Below are positions 1 through 10,239 of a stretch of DNA of 64,000 nucleotides, piece after piece. Location: positions 52,178-116,177 of the forward strand of contig DASXKN010000027.1 of assembly GCA_036496805.1 (NCBI GenBank). Direction: 5' to 3'. The notes beneath the pieces were generated by a model. It was not told where the DNA came from, searched no databases, and saw only the letters and a program-made list of their open reading frames with translations. Position 1 is the first letter of the stretch. The number at the start of each line of letters is the position of its first letter. The DNA is from SZAS-103 sp036496805 (GTDB lineage Bacteria > Pseudomonadota > Gammaproteobacteria > Xanthomonadales > Xanthomonadaceae). The translations under genes and the position numbers were made by a program.

Positions 1-1
1 G

Positions 2-658
2 CTCGCGTTCGCGGGCTACACCTGGGAAGTGCGGACCGGGCAGGGCGGTCCCGGGCCGAATCGCTGGAACGCCGCCAATGCCTGGGTCGATACAGCGGGC
101 GCGATGCATCTGCGGATGTCGAAGATCAACGGCTTCTGGCAGTGCGCCGAGGTCTACCTCGACCAGCGCCTGGGTTTTGGCACTTATGAATTCAATGTCA
201 CCGGCCCGATCGACCAGCTCGACAAGAACGTGGTGCTGGGGCTGTTCGACTATCCGACGGCCGACGTTGGGCCGGACGGCACCAACGAGATCGACATCGA
301 GTTCTCGCACTGGGGCAACGCCGACAATCCGATCGGCAACTACACCGTCTGGCCCGCCGTCGCGGGCATCCAGCCATGGTCGCGCGCGTTCCCCTTCACG
401 CTGACCAGCAACAGCACCACCCAGCGCTTCGTCTGGGCCGCGGACAGCATCGCGTTCCACATGTACAAGTCGATACCCGCCCCCGCCGGTGCCGGCTTCA
501 TCCACTGGACGTATCGACCCGCCAGCAAGCCGGCCAGCCACATCCCGCAGCAGCCCCTGCCGGTGCACATGAACCTGTGGCTGTTCCAGGGGAAGGCGCC
601 GGCGAACGGGCAATCGGTGGAGATCGTCATCAACGGCTTCCACTTCACGCCGCAGTGA
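2..658 (+). CDS. GH16-like glycoside hydrolase, 3' part (5' end outside window)
   Basis: The frame is open from the left edge of the window, so the start and any signal peptide lie upstream; a Met-like codon at 29 is probably internal. The visible ~218 residues contain the sequence NEIDIEF at about bases 284-304, which fits the E-x-D-x-E catalytic signature of glycoside hydrolase family 16 (first Glu nucleophile at 287-289, last Glu acid/base at 299-301). Aromatic-rich strands on both sides fit the beta-jelly-roll fold of that family. Family 16 enzymes cut beta-1,3/1,4 glucans or galactans outside the cytoplasm; the substrate cannot be told here. The gene ends about 45 bp before the tRNA promoter and is not part of that operon. 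The family call is fairly firm; the specificity is unknown. Confidence 0.7.
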   Translation, partial: LAFAGYTWEVRTGQGGPGPNRWNAANAWVDTAGAMHLRMSKINGFWQCAEVYLDQRLGFGTYEFNVTGPIDQLDKNVVLGLFDYPTADVGPDGTNEIDIEFSHWGNADNPIGNYTVWPAVAGIQPWSRAFPFTLTSNSTTQRFVWAADSIAFHMYKSIPAPAGAGFIHWTYRPASKPASHIPQQPLPVHMNLWLFQGKAPANGQSVEIVINGFHFTPQ

Positions 659-701
659 GGCGAGGCTGGCGGCGACAGCAAGGGCACGGCGATTTTCCGC
701 C

Positions 702-730
702 TTGCAAAAGACCGGCCGCGTGCCCATAAT
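702..730 (+). promoter_or_regulatory. sigma70 promoter of the initiator tRNA / rimP-nusA operon
   Basis: TTGCAA (702-707), a 17-bp spacer and CATAAT (725-730) make a near-consensus sigma70 promoter. The expected transcription start near 737 lies just before the tRNA at 745. Confidence 0.75.
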
Positions 731-744
731 TCGCGTTCCACTGC

Positions 745-821
<77 letters not shown>

Positions 822-930
822 GTTTCTGCGGCAGGAAGTTCCTTGCGGATGTAATTCCTCGTGGACTCTTGTTGCGCTGGGCTCGCAACGGCTCGTTGTT
901 TGCGCCGTTACGCCGGAATTTGCTGTTACC

Positions 931-960
931 GGAAAGGGGCCTGTGGGCCCCTTTTGCTTT
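931..960 (+). terminator. intrinsic terminator/attenuator between tRNA and rimP
   Basis: A perfect 9-bp stem (AAAGGGGCC 933-941 with GGCCCCTTT 946-954) and a 4-nt loop are followed by a T-rich run. It lies between the tRNA and rimP, so it should end most tRNA transcripts and let a fraction read through into the operon. Confidence 0.75.
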
Positions 961-1023
961 TCCGAAACTGTTTTTTCGAAACCCTTTTTTCCCCGAAGCC
1001 GTTTTCGCCAATCGAAGATCGAG

Positions 1024-1629
1024 ATGTCCGACCGCACCACCGAAATCGCAGCCCTGCTCGCGCCGACCGTCGCCTCCATGCAGCTCGAACTGCTGGGCGT
1101 GGAGTTCGCGCAGTCGGGCGCTCACGCGCTGTTGCGGCTTTACATCGACGCGCCCGGGCGCACGGTGGCGATCGAGGACTGCGAAGCGGTGAGCCGCGAA
1201 GTGTCGGCGGTGCTGGACGTCAACGATCCGATCGCCTCGCACTACACGCTGGAAGTCTCCTCTCCGGGCATCGACCGCCCGCTGTTCACCGCGGCGCAGT
1301 TCGCGCGCTGCGTGGGCGAGCAGGTGAAGCTGAGCCTGCAGATCCCGGTCGGCGGTCGCCGCCGCGTGCAGGGCACGATCCTCGGCGTGGACGGCGACGA
1401 GATTTCGCTGCGCGTCGACGAAACCGAATTGAAGTTGCAGCACACGAACATCGAGAAGGCGCGCCTGGTCCCCGACTGGGTTGCGCTGGGTCTGGGAGCC
1501 GCGCCCGGCGAGAAGGGCAAGGCAACCGGCGGAAAGAAGGGCCGCGGCGGCAAGCCGGGCCGAAACGACAGGCAACACGGCAAACACAGCGGCGCGCAAG
1601 GCCCGCACGTCACGGAGCACGAGCAATGA
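1024..1629 (+). CDS. rimP: ribosome maturation factor RimP
   Basis: This 201-residue protein helps assemble the 30S ribosomal subunit in the cytoplasm. The start MSDRTTEIAALLAP at 1024 matches the usual family N-terminus; the frame is open upstream, but those residues come from the terminator region and are not family-like. Typical RimP features follow: the ELLGVEF segment near residue 20, the SSPGIDRPL motif in the middle, and the C-terminal Sm-like domain. The tail after about residue 165 is unusually long and basic (Gly/Lys/Arg-rich) and could contact RNA; this is inference. The stop overlaps the nusA start (ATGA at 1626-1629), which implies translational coupling in the operon rimP-nusA-infB. 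Confidence 0.95.
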   Translation: MSDRTTEIAALLAPTVASMQLELLGVEFAQSGAHALLRLYIDAPGRTVAIEDCEAVSREVSAVLDVNDPIASHYTLEVSSPGIDRPLFTAAQFARCVGEQVKLSLQIPVGGRRRVQGTILGVDGDEISLRVDETELKLQHTNIEKARLVPDWVALGLGAAPGEKGKATGGKKGRGGKPGRNDRQHGKHSGAQGPHVTEHEQ

Positions 1630-3113
1630 GCAAGGAAATGTTGATGGTGATCGACGCGGTCGCCAACGAAAAGGGCGTCCCGCGCGAGGTCATCCTGCAG
1701 GCGATGGAGTCCGCGCTGGCCTCGGCCGCGAAGAAGTCCTACCACGACCAGGACGTGCAGATCCGCGTCGCGATCAATTCGAAGGACGGCAGCTACGAGA
1801 CCTTCCGCCAGTGGGAAGTCGTTCCCGACGAGGTGGTGATGGAATCGCCCGACCGCCAGTTGCGCCTGATGGACGCGATCGACGACAACACCGAGGCCGC
1901 CGTCGGCGACGTCATCGAGGAATCGATCGCGAACGCCGAGTTCGGCCGCATCGAGGCGCAGGCCGCCAAGCAGGTGATCGTGCAGAAGGTGCGCGAGGCC
2001 GAGCGCGCGCAGGTCGTCGAAGCCTGGGCCGACCGCGTTGGCGAACTGGTCACCGGCATCGTCAAGCGCGCCGAGCGCGGCAACATCTACGTCGACCTCG
2101 GCGGCAACGCCGAAGCCTTCATCCCGAAGGACAAGGCGATCCCGCGCGATACGCTGCGCCCGGGCGACCGCGTCAAGGGTTACCTGCTGGAAGTGCGCGC
2201 CGAGGCGCGCGGGCCGCAGCTGTTCATCAGCCGCGCGGCGCCGGAATTCATGATGGAACTGTTCAAGCTGGAAGTGCCCGAGGTCGGCCAGGGCCTGGTC
2301 GAGATCAAGGCCGCCGCGCGCGATCCGGGCGATCGCGCCAAGATCGCCGTGATCGCGCACGACCGCCGCACCGATCCCATCGGCGCCTGCATCGGCATGC
2401 GCGGTTCGCGCGTGCAGGCGGTGAGCAACGAGCTCAACGGCGAGCGCGTCGACATCATCCTGTGGAGCGACAACCCCGCGCAGTTCGTGATCAACGCGAT
2501 GGCGCCCGCCGAGGTGCAGTCGATCATCGTCGACGAGGAACGCCATTCGATGGACCTCGCCGTGGCCGAGGACAAGCTCGCGCAGGCGATCGGCAAGGGT
2601 GGCCAGAACGTGCGCCTGGCCAGCCGCCTGACCGGCTGGCAGCTCAACGTGATGACCCAGGACCAGGTCACCGCCAAGAGCGAGGCCGAACAGGTCGCCG
2701 CGCGCCAGTTGTTCATGGACAAGCTCGAGGTCGACGAGGAAATCGCCGGCATCCTGGTCGGCGAGGGCTTCAACACCGTCGAGGAAATCGCCTACGTGCC
2801 GACCGCCGAGTTGCTGGCGATCGAGGGCTTCGACGAGGACATCGTCGAGGAGCTGCGCGCCCGCGCCCGCGACGCGCTGCTCACCGACGCGCTGGCGGTC
2901 GAGGAAGGGATCGACGAGCACCAGCCGGCCGAGGACCTGCTCGGTCTCGACGGCATGGACGAGACCACCGCCTTCGCGCTGGCCGAGCGCGGCGTCACCA
3001 CCCGCGAGGAACTCGCGGAGATGGCCACCGACGAGATCGCCGACATCGAAGGCATGGGGCCGGAACGCGCTGCGGAGCTGATCATGGCCGCGCGCGCGCA
3101 CTGGTTCGAATGA
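1626..3113 (+). CDS. nusA: transcription termination/antitermination factor NusA
   Basis: A 495-residue protein with the full NusA layout: an N-terminal RNA-polymerase-binding domain (about 1-130), an S1 domain (about 135-200, with GNIYVDLGGNAEAFIP), two KH domains (about 230-345, including IGMRGSRVQAV and IGKGGQNVRLA), and two C-terminal acidic helix-hairpin repeats (from about 365), as in gammaproteobacteria. It binds the RNA polymerase flap and nascent RNA to modulate pausing, termination and antitermination. It is translationally coupled to rimP by a 4-bp overlap. In E. coli NusA influences read-through of this same operon; similar feedback is plausible here because a hairpin precedes rimP. 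Confidence 0.97.
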   Translation: MSKEMLMVIDAVANEKGVPREVILQAMESALASAAKKSYHDQDVQIRVAINSKDGSYETFRQWEVVPDEVVMESPDRQLRLMDAIDDNTEAAVGDVIEESIANAEFGRIEAQAAKQVIVQKVREAERAQVVEAWADRVGELVTGIVKRAERGNIYVDLGGNAEAFIPKDKAIPRDTLRPGDRVKGYLLEVRAEARGPQLFISRAAPEFMMELFKLEVPEVGQGLVEIKAAARDPGDRAKIAVIAHDRRTDPIGACIGMRGSRVQAVSNELNGERVDIILWSDNPAQFVINAMAPAEVQSIIVDEERHSMDLAVAEDKLAQAIGKGGQNVRLASRLTGWQLNVMTQDQVTAKSEAEQVAARQLFMDKLEVDEEIAGILVGEGFNTVEEIAYVPTAELLAIEGFDEDIVEELRARARDALLTDALAVEEGIDEHQPAEDLLGLDGMDETTAFALAERGVTTREELAEMATDEIADIEGMGPERAAELIMAARAHWFE

Positions 3114-3258
3114 GGCGGGACATCGGCTGAAGGATCGTCGCTCCGGACATCCCGGAACGACGCGCCGAAGCCGGGACCGCGGGACCGTGCAGGGGCGAAT
3201 CGTCGCACCGGCACGGTAGACTAGAGGTTTGATCGCAACACCAGGTCACGGGATACAA

Positions 3259-5898
3259 ATGTCCGAAGTCACCGTAAACACGCTCGCGAAGATGGTCGGC
3301 ACGCCGGTCGAGAAGCTCCTGGAGCAGCTCGCGGAAGCCGGCATGGCCTTCAGCGGCCCGGACCAGGTGGTCACAAGCACCGAGAAGATGAAGCTGCTCG
3401 GCTTCCTGCGCCGCACCCACGGCAAGGCCGAGAAGCCGGTTGCCGAGGCCGCCGCGCCCAAGCAGATCACGCTCAAGCGGACCACCCACAACGAGCTGAC
3501 CGTCAGCGCCGGCAAGGCCAAGACCACGGTCACGGTAGAGGTCCGCCAGAAGCGCACCTACGTCAAGCGCGACCAGGTCGAGACCCCGGTCAACGACGAG
3601 CGCGAGGACGCGCTGCGCAAGCTGGCGGAGTCGAACAACCGCAACCAGGCGGAGAACGCCGCGCTCAACGAGGTCGACCGCAAGCGCCGCGAAGAGGAAG
3701 CCGCGCGCCGCGAGGCCGAGGAAGCCGCACGCAAGGCGCGCGAACCGGTCGAGGTCGTCGAAGCAGCGCCGGCCGTCGAGGAAGACAAGAAGGCGCCCGC
3801 GAAGCCGGCGGCAGCGACCACCGCGGCCGCGCCGCCCTCGGAAAAATCCACCCACAAGCAGGCGCCCGCGCCCGAAGCGCGCCGTCGCGAGACCACGCGC
3901 GAGAACCAGCGCGACGCCAAGCCGGCGCACAAGAAAGTCCAGCATCGCGGCACCCACGCGATGCCGGCCGAGATCGACGACAACGATCCGGCGAACCGTT
4001 TTTCGTCGCAGCTGCACCTGTCCGATGCCGAGCGTGCGCGTCGCGGCGCCGGCAAGCGCAAGATGCGCGCGAGGCCCGTCGAGGCGGCCCGCCAGGCCAC
4101 CGGCCAGCATGGCTTCGCGCGTCCGACCGCGCCGGTGCAGCGCGAAGTCGCGATCGGCGAGAGCATCAGCGTCGCCGACCTCGCGGCCAAGCTCGCGCTC
4201 AAGGGCGGCGAAGTGGTCAAGGCGCTGTTCAAGATGGGCACGATGGTGACCATCAACCAGGTACTCGACCACGACACCGCCGTCCTCGTCGTCGAGGAAC
4301 TCGGTCACACGGCGGTCGTCGCCACCGAGAACGACGCCGAATCCGCGCTGCTCGCGCATGGCGAGGAGGCGCCGCAGGGCGAGCGCTCGACGCGTCCGCC
4401 GGTGGTCACGATCATGGGCCACGTCGACCACGGCAAGACCTCGCTGCTGGACTACATCCGCCGCACCAAGGTGGCGCACGGCGAGGCCGGCGGCATCACC
4501 CAGCACATCGGCGCCTACCACGTGGAGACGTCGAAGGGCACGATCAGCTTCCTCGACACCCCGGGCCACTCGGCGTTCTCGTCGATGCGCGCGCGCGGCG
4601 CGAAACTCACCGACATCGTCGTGCTGGTGGTCGCTGCCGACGACGGCGTGATGCCGCAGACGATCGAGGCCGTGCAGCACGCCAAGGCGGCCAACGTGCC
4701 GCTGATCGTGGCGATGAACAAGATGGACAAGTCCGAGGCCAAGCCCGACAACATCAAGCAGGGCTTGTCGAACATCGGCGTGCTTGCCGAGGACTGGGGC
4801 GGCGACGTGCAGTTCGTGCCGGTGTCGGCCAAGACCGGCATGGGCGTGGACGCGTTGCTCGACGCGGTCCTCGTGCAGTCCGAAGTGATGGAGTTGAACG
4901 CGGTGCGCGATGCGCGCGCCAGTGGCGTGGTGATCGAGTCCAGCCTCGACAAGGGCCGTGGTCCGGTCGCGACCGTGCTCGTCCAGCAGGGCACCCTGAA
5001 GAAGGGCGACTACCTCGTCTGCGGCGTGCAGTACGGCCGCGTGCGCGCGCTGTTCGACGAGACCGGCAAGCAGGTCGATTCGGCCGGTCCCTCGATCCCG
5101 GTGCAGGTGCTCGGCCTGTCGGGCGTGCCCGATTCCGGCGACGACTTCACCGTGGTCGACGACGAGCGGCTGGCGAAGGACGTGGCGCAGCAGCGCGACG
5201 CCAAGCGCCGCGAGTCGCGCCTGGTCAGCCAGGCCGGCAACCGCATGGAAGACATCATGGCGCAGATGGGCCAGGGCGCCGGCCAGCTGTCGCTGGCGCT
5301 GGTGGTCAAGGCCGACGTGCATGGTTCGGTGCAGGCGCTGCGCGAGGCGCTGGTCTCGCTGTCCAACGAGTCGATCAGGATCAACGTCATCTCGTCGGGC
5401 GTGGGCGGAATCACCGAGTCGGACGCGCAGCTCGCCGCGGCGTCGAAGGCCGTCATCATCGGCTTCAACGTCCGTGCCGATGCCTCGGCGCGCAAGGTGA
5501 TCGAGACCAATGGCCTCGACCTGCGCTACTTCTCGATCATCTACGACGTGATCGACCAGGTGAAGCAGGTCGCCTCCGGCTTGCTGGGCGTGGAGATCCG
5601 CGAGGAAATCATCGGCACGGCGCAGGTCATGCAGGTGTTCAGGCATTCCAAGTTCGGCTCGATCGCCGGCAGCACGGTGGTCGAGGGCGTCATCCGCCGC
5701 GGCAAGCCCGTGCGCGTGCTCCGCAACAACGTGGTCATCTTCGAAGGCGAACTCGATTCGCTGCGCCGCTTCAGCGAGAACGTCGACGAGGTCAGGAACG
5801 GTACCGAGTGCGGCATCGGCGTGAAGGGCTACGACCAGGTCAAGCCGGGCGACCAGATCGAGTGCTTCGAGCGCATCGAGATCCAGCGCACGCTGTAA
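3259..5898 (+). CDS. infB: translation initiation factor IF-2
   Basis: An 879-residue GTPase that delivers initiator tRNA to the 30S subunit. The ATG at 3259 gives the family N-terminus MSEVTVNTLAKMVGTPVEKL (IF2 N-terminal domain); an upstream TTG at 3229 is in frame but not family-like. Next come a long charged Lys/Glu/Ala-rich linker (about 100-250), a second N-terminal module, the G domain from about residue 380 (GHVDHGKT near 387-394, then DTPGH and NKMD), and the C-terminal domains that bind fMet-tRNA. The 145-nt gap from nusA holds no other gene. Having IF-2 and the initiator tRNA in one transcription unit is a conserved arrangement. Confidence 0.97.
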   Translation: MSEVTVNTLAKMVGTPVEKLLEQLAEAGMAFSGPDQVVTSTEKMKLLGFLRRTHGKAEKPVAEAAAPKQITLKRTTHNELTVSAGKAKTTVTVEVRQKRTYVKRDQVETPVNDEREDALRKLAESNNRNQAENAALNEVDRKRREEEAARREAEEAARKAREPVEVVEAAPAVEEDKKAPAKPAAATTAAAPPSEKSTHKQAPAPEARRRETTRENQRDAKPAHKKVQHRGTHAMPAEIDDNDPANRFSSQLHLSDAERARRGAGKRKMRARPVEAARQATGQHGFARPTAPVQREVAIGESISVADLAAKLALKGGEVVKALFKMGTMVTINQVLDHDTAVLVVEELGHTAVVATENDAESALLAHGEEAPQGERSTRPPVVTIMGHVDHGKTSLLDYIRRTKVAHGEAGGITQHIGAYHVETSKGTISFLDTPGHSAFSSMRARGAKLTDIVVLVVAADDGVMPQTIEAVQHAKAANVPLIVAMNKMDKSEAKPDNIKQGLSNIGVLAEDWGGDVQFVPVSAKTGMGVDALLDAVLVQSEVMELNAVRDARASGVVIESSLDKGRGPVATVLVQQGTLKKGDYLVCGVQYGRVRALFDETGKQVDSAGPSIPVQVLGLSGVPDSGDDFTVVDDERLAKDVAQQRDAKRRESRLVSQAGNRMEDIMAQMGQGAGQLSLALVVKADVHGSVQALREALVSLSNESIRINVISSGVGGITESDAQLAAASKAVIIGFNVRADASARKVIETNGLDLRYFSIIYDVIDQVKQVASGLLGVEIREEIIGTAQVMQVFRHSKFGSIAGSTVVEGVIRRGKPVRVLRNNVVIFEGELDSLRRFSENVDEVRNGTECGIGVKGYDQVKPGDQIECFERIEIQRTL

Positions 5899-5917
5899 GC
5901 GCGGGACAAGGAAAGCA

Positions 5918-6292
5918 ATGCCGCAGAAATCCTTCCACCGCACCGATCGCGTCGCAGCCCAGCTGCGGCGCGAGCTGGGAATGCTGGTGCACGAGGCCGT
6001 GCGCAACCACGGCTTGCCGTCGGTCAGCGTGTCCGACGTCGAGGTCACGCGCGACATGGCGCATGCCAAGGTGTTCGTCACCGCGCTGCAGCCCGAGCGT
6101 GTGAAGGAAGCGATGGCAGGCCTCAAGGAACATGCGCGCGAACTGCGCTTCGAACTCGCGCACGCGATGAAGCTGCGCCATGTGCCGGAGCTGCATTTCC
6201 ACTACGACGATTCGGTGGACAAGGGCGAGACGATCGACCGCTTGCTGCGCGATGCGAAGCCACCGGAATCCGCCGATACGGACAGCGAGTAG
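5918..6292 (+). CDS. rbfA: ribosome-binding factor A
   Basis: A 124-residue KH-like protein that binds the 30S subunit and helps mature the 5' end of 16S rRNA, important for cold adaptation. The sequence shows the usual segments: the N-terminal RTDRVAAQLRRELG, the central SVSDVEVTRDMAHAKVFV, and the C-terminal RHVPELHFHYDDSVDKGE followed by a short acidic tail. Length and position (between infB and truB) are typical. The AAGGAAAGCA sequence just upstream of ATG 5918 is a good ribosome-binding site. Confidence 0.95.
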   Translation: MPQKSFHRTDRVAAQLRRELGMLVHEAVRNHGLPSVSVSDVEVTRDMAHAKVFVTALQPERVKEAMAGLKEHARELRFELAHAMKLRHVPELHFHYDDSVDKGETIDRLLRDAKPPESADTDSE

Positions 6293-6390
6293 CAATTCGA
6301 CTTTGCTCGTCATTGACCATCTACGCTGTTGAGAAGCGCCTCGGCGGACGCGGAATCCATTTTGCTTTGCAGGCACAAGATCAACATGGG

Positions 6391-6408
6391 TCCCGGCGTT
6401 CGCCGGGA
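6391..6408. repeat. REP-like extragenic palindrome
   Basis: TCCCGGCGTTCGCCGGGA is an almost perfect palindrome (8-bp arms, 2-nt loop). It sits in the 141-nt gap between rbfA and truB, immediately before the truB ribosome-binding site. It resembles palindromes dispersed between genes in Xanthomonadales; genome-wide copy number cannot be seen here. Confidence 0.6.
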
Positions 6409-6433
6409 TGACGGGCCCTGGAGGTCCCGGTTC

Positions 6434-7381
6434 TTGCAGACTTCCCGGACCCGATACCGCCCGTTGCACGGCATCCTCCTGCTCGACAAGCCTGCCGGCG
6501 TCAGTTCCAACCACGCGCTGCAGCAGGTGCGGCGATTGTTCCGCGCGGAAAAGGCGGGGCACACCGGCAGCCTCGATCCGCTCGCAACCGGCCTGTTGCC
6601 GATCTGCTTCGGCGAGGCGACCAAGATCGCCGGCATTCTGCTGGGCGAGTCCAAGGCCTACGAGACGCTTGCGCGTCTGGGCGCGACCACCGACACCGAC
6701 GATGCCGATGGCGCGGTCCTGCGCGAACGCCCGGTTCCCGTGATCGACGAGGCGATGCTGGAGGCCGCGCTGGCGCCGCTGCGTGGCCGCATCCGCCAGC
6801 GCCCGCCGATCTACGCCGCGCTCAAGCAGGGCGGCGAGCCGCTCTACGCAAAGGCGCGACGCGGCGAGATCGTCGAGGTGCCCGAGCGCGAAGTCCTCGT
6901 AAAGAAGTTGGATTGCATCGAACGGGGCGATGGCTGGCTGCGGCTGGTCGTCGAATGCGGCAGCGGCACCTATGTGCGCAGCCTCGTGCGCGACTTCGGC
7001 GAAACCCTGGGCTGCGGCGCCCACGTCGCCGAGCTGCGGCGGTCGTGGGTCGAGCCGTTCCGGCAACCGCACATGCATGCATGGCCCGGGCTGCAGGCCC
7101 TTGCGGAAGACGATCCTGCCGCGCTGGACGCCTGCCTGCTGCCTGTCGAGGCGGGGCTGAAGGGGTTGCCGTCGATCCGGCTGGATGCCGACCAGGCGCG
7201 CAGGCTGGGACAGGGGCAGGCGGTGGAAATCGCGCGGTCCCCATCGGGGGCGGCGGCGTCCGTCGTCGCCATCCATGACCACGACGAGCGGGCGCTGGGG
7301 CTGGGATCGCTGGGCAGCGATGGCGTCCTGCGGGCGCAGCGCCTGTTCACATGGGCCGTACCGGGTGCGACGGATTCGTGA
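6434..7381 (+). CDS. truB: tRNA pseudouridine(55) synthase TruB
   Basis: A 315-residue enzyme that makes pseudouridine-55 in the T-loop of tRNAs. The catalytic motif GHTGSLDPLATG places the nucleophile at Asp48 when the TTG at 6434 is the start, the same number as in E. coli. The nearby HGILLLDKPAGVSSN and the later RPPIYAALKQGG and GTYVRSLVRD segments are also family signatures. The TTG start is chosen because GGAGG (6420-6424) lies 9 nt upstream. An in-frame ATG at 6386 would put residues encoded by a REP-like palindrome at the N-terminus. It is the last gene of the nusA-infB unit before the rpsO promoter. Confidence 0.93.
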   Translation: MQTSRTRYRPLHGILLLDKPAGVSSNHALQQVRRLFRAEKAGHTGSLDPLATGLLPICFGEATKIAGILLGESKAYETLARLGATTDTDDADGAVLRERPVPVIDEAMLEAALAPLRGRIRQRPPIYAALKQGGEPLYAKARRGEIVEVPEREVLVKKLDCIERGDGWLRLVVECGSGTYVRSLVRDFGETLGCGAHVAELRRSWVEPFRQPHMHAWPGLQALAEDDPAALDACLLPVEAGLKGLPSIRLDADQARRLGQGQAVEIARSPSGAAASVVAIHDHDERALGLGSLGSDGVLRAQRLFTWAVPGATDS

Positions 7382-7431
7382 ACCCCTTTCCTCGAAAGAG
7401 AGCGGCTCGCCTTGGCCAACGATGTAAAACC

Positions 7432-7461
7432 TTGTTAAGACAGGCCGTTGCGGGCTAGAAT
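7432..7461 (+). promoter_or_regulatory. probable sigma70 promoter of rpsO-pnp
   Basis: TTGTTA (7432-7437), an 18-bp spacer and TAGAAT (7456-7461) lie just after truB. Transcripts from here would have a leader of about 160 nt before rpsO, long enough for S15 autoregulation, which is known for rpsO in several bacteria but not shown here. Confidence 0.55.
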
Positions 7462-7626
7462 GACCTGCTTTTTCCCGACCTCACCTCGGTTGCGCAGCGA
7501 CGGGGCACCCGTGGTCGGAAACGGGCGAATCCATCATCCAGGGACGAGTGTCCCAACCACGGCGGATCAGGCGGTGTGTCGCAAGACATTCCTGCGGGTT
7601 TCGCATCACCAGAAGGCAGTTCAACG

Positions 7627-7887
7627 ATGTCCATCGACACCGGCAAAGTCATCTCCGAATACCAGCGCGCGCCCGGCGACACCGGCTCGCCCGAAGTGCA
7701 GGTCGCCCTGCTCAGCGCCCGCATCGACCACCTCACCGGCCACTTCAAGACGCACAAGAAAGACCACCACTCGCGTCGCGGCCTGCTGATGATGGTCAAC
7801 CAGCGTCGCAGCCTGCTCGACTACCTGCACCGCACCGACGCCGAGCGCTACAAGACCCTGATCGGTCGCCTCGGCATCCGCAAGTAA
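7627..7887 (+). CDS. rpsO: 30S ribosomal protein S15
   Basis: An 86-residue ribosomal protein (E. coli S15 is 89). The helix-rich sequence shows the hallmark segments DTGSPEVQVALLS, HLTGHFKTHKKDHHSRRGLL and RRSLLDYLHRTD. S15 binds the 16S rRNA three-way junction early in 30S assembly and forms a bridge to the 50S subunit. The ATG at 7627 with AGAAGG about 10 nt upstream is preferred over the in-frame GTG at 7576, which would add 17 non-family residues. It has its own probable promoter and a terminator before pnp, as in the classic rpsO-pnp pair. Confidence 0.96.
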   Translation: MSIDTGKVISEYQRAPGDTGSPEVQVALLSARIDHLTGHFKTHKKDHHSRRGLLMMVNQRRSLLDYLHRTDAERYKTLIGRLGIRK

Positions 7888-7898
7888 GGATTCATCCG

Positions 7899-7929
7899 GA
7901 ACGCCTCCCCGTGGAGGCGTTCTTGCTTT
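7899..7929 (+). terminator. rpsO terminator
   Basis: A perfect 10-bp stem (GAACGCCTCC 7899-7908 with GGAGGCGTTC 7913-7922), a 4-nt loop, then TTGCTTT. It lies between rpsO and pnp and probably terminates partially. Confidence 0.8.
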
Positions 7930-8014
7930 CCGCAAGCCCGATTTGCGATCCAGAAGAACACAAACACATGCAGCGGCCAATGGTGGCCGCTCGGACACGA
8001 CAGGACAGATAACC

Positions 8015-10120
<2,106 letters not shown>

Positions 10121-10148
10121 GCACCGCGGGTCGAGTCGACGGAACACG

Positions 10149-10178
10149 AAAAAGCGGGCTTCGGCCCGCTTTTTCTTT
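10149..10178 (+). terminator. pnp intrinsic terminator
   Basis: AAAAAGCGGGC (10149-10159) pairs perfectly with GCCCGCTTTTT (10164-10174) across a TTCG tetraloop, followed by CTTT. It is a strong terminator closing the translation cluster. Confidence 0.92.
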
Positions 10179-10239
10179 GTGCGATCGCAGGCCATGACGG
10201 ACTCGATGTCGGCGAGCGATGCGATGCCCGATCCCTGTC

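Noticed and set aside
3082..6126. 1,000-codon open frame on the minus strand over infB
   Set aside because: Antisense shadow of a well-identified gene; codon pattern and repeats reflect infB.
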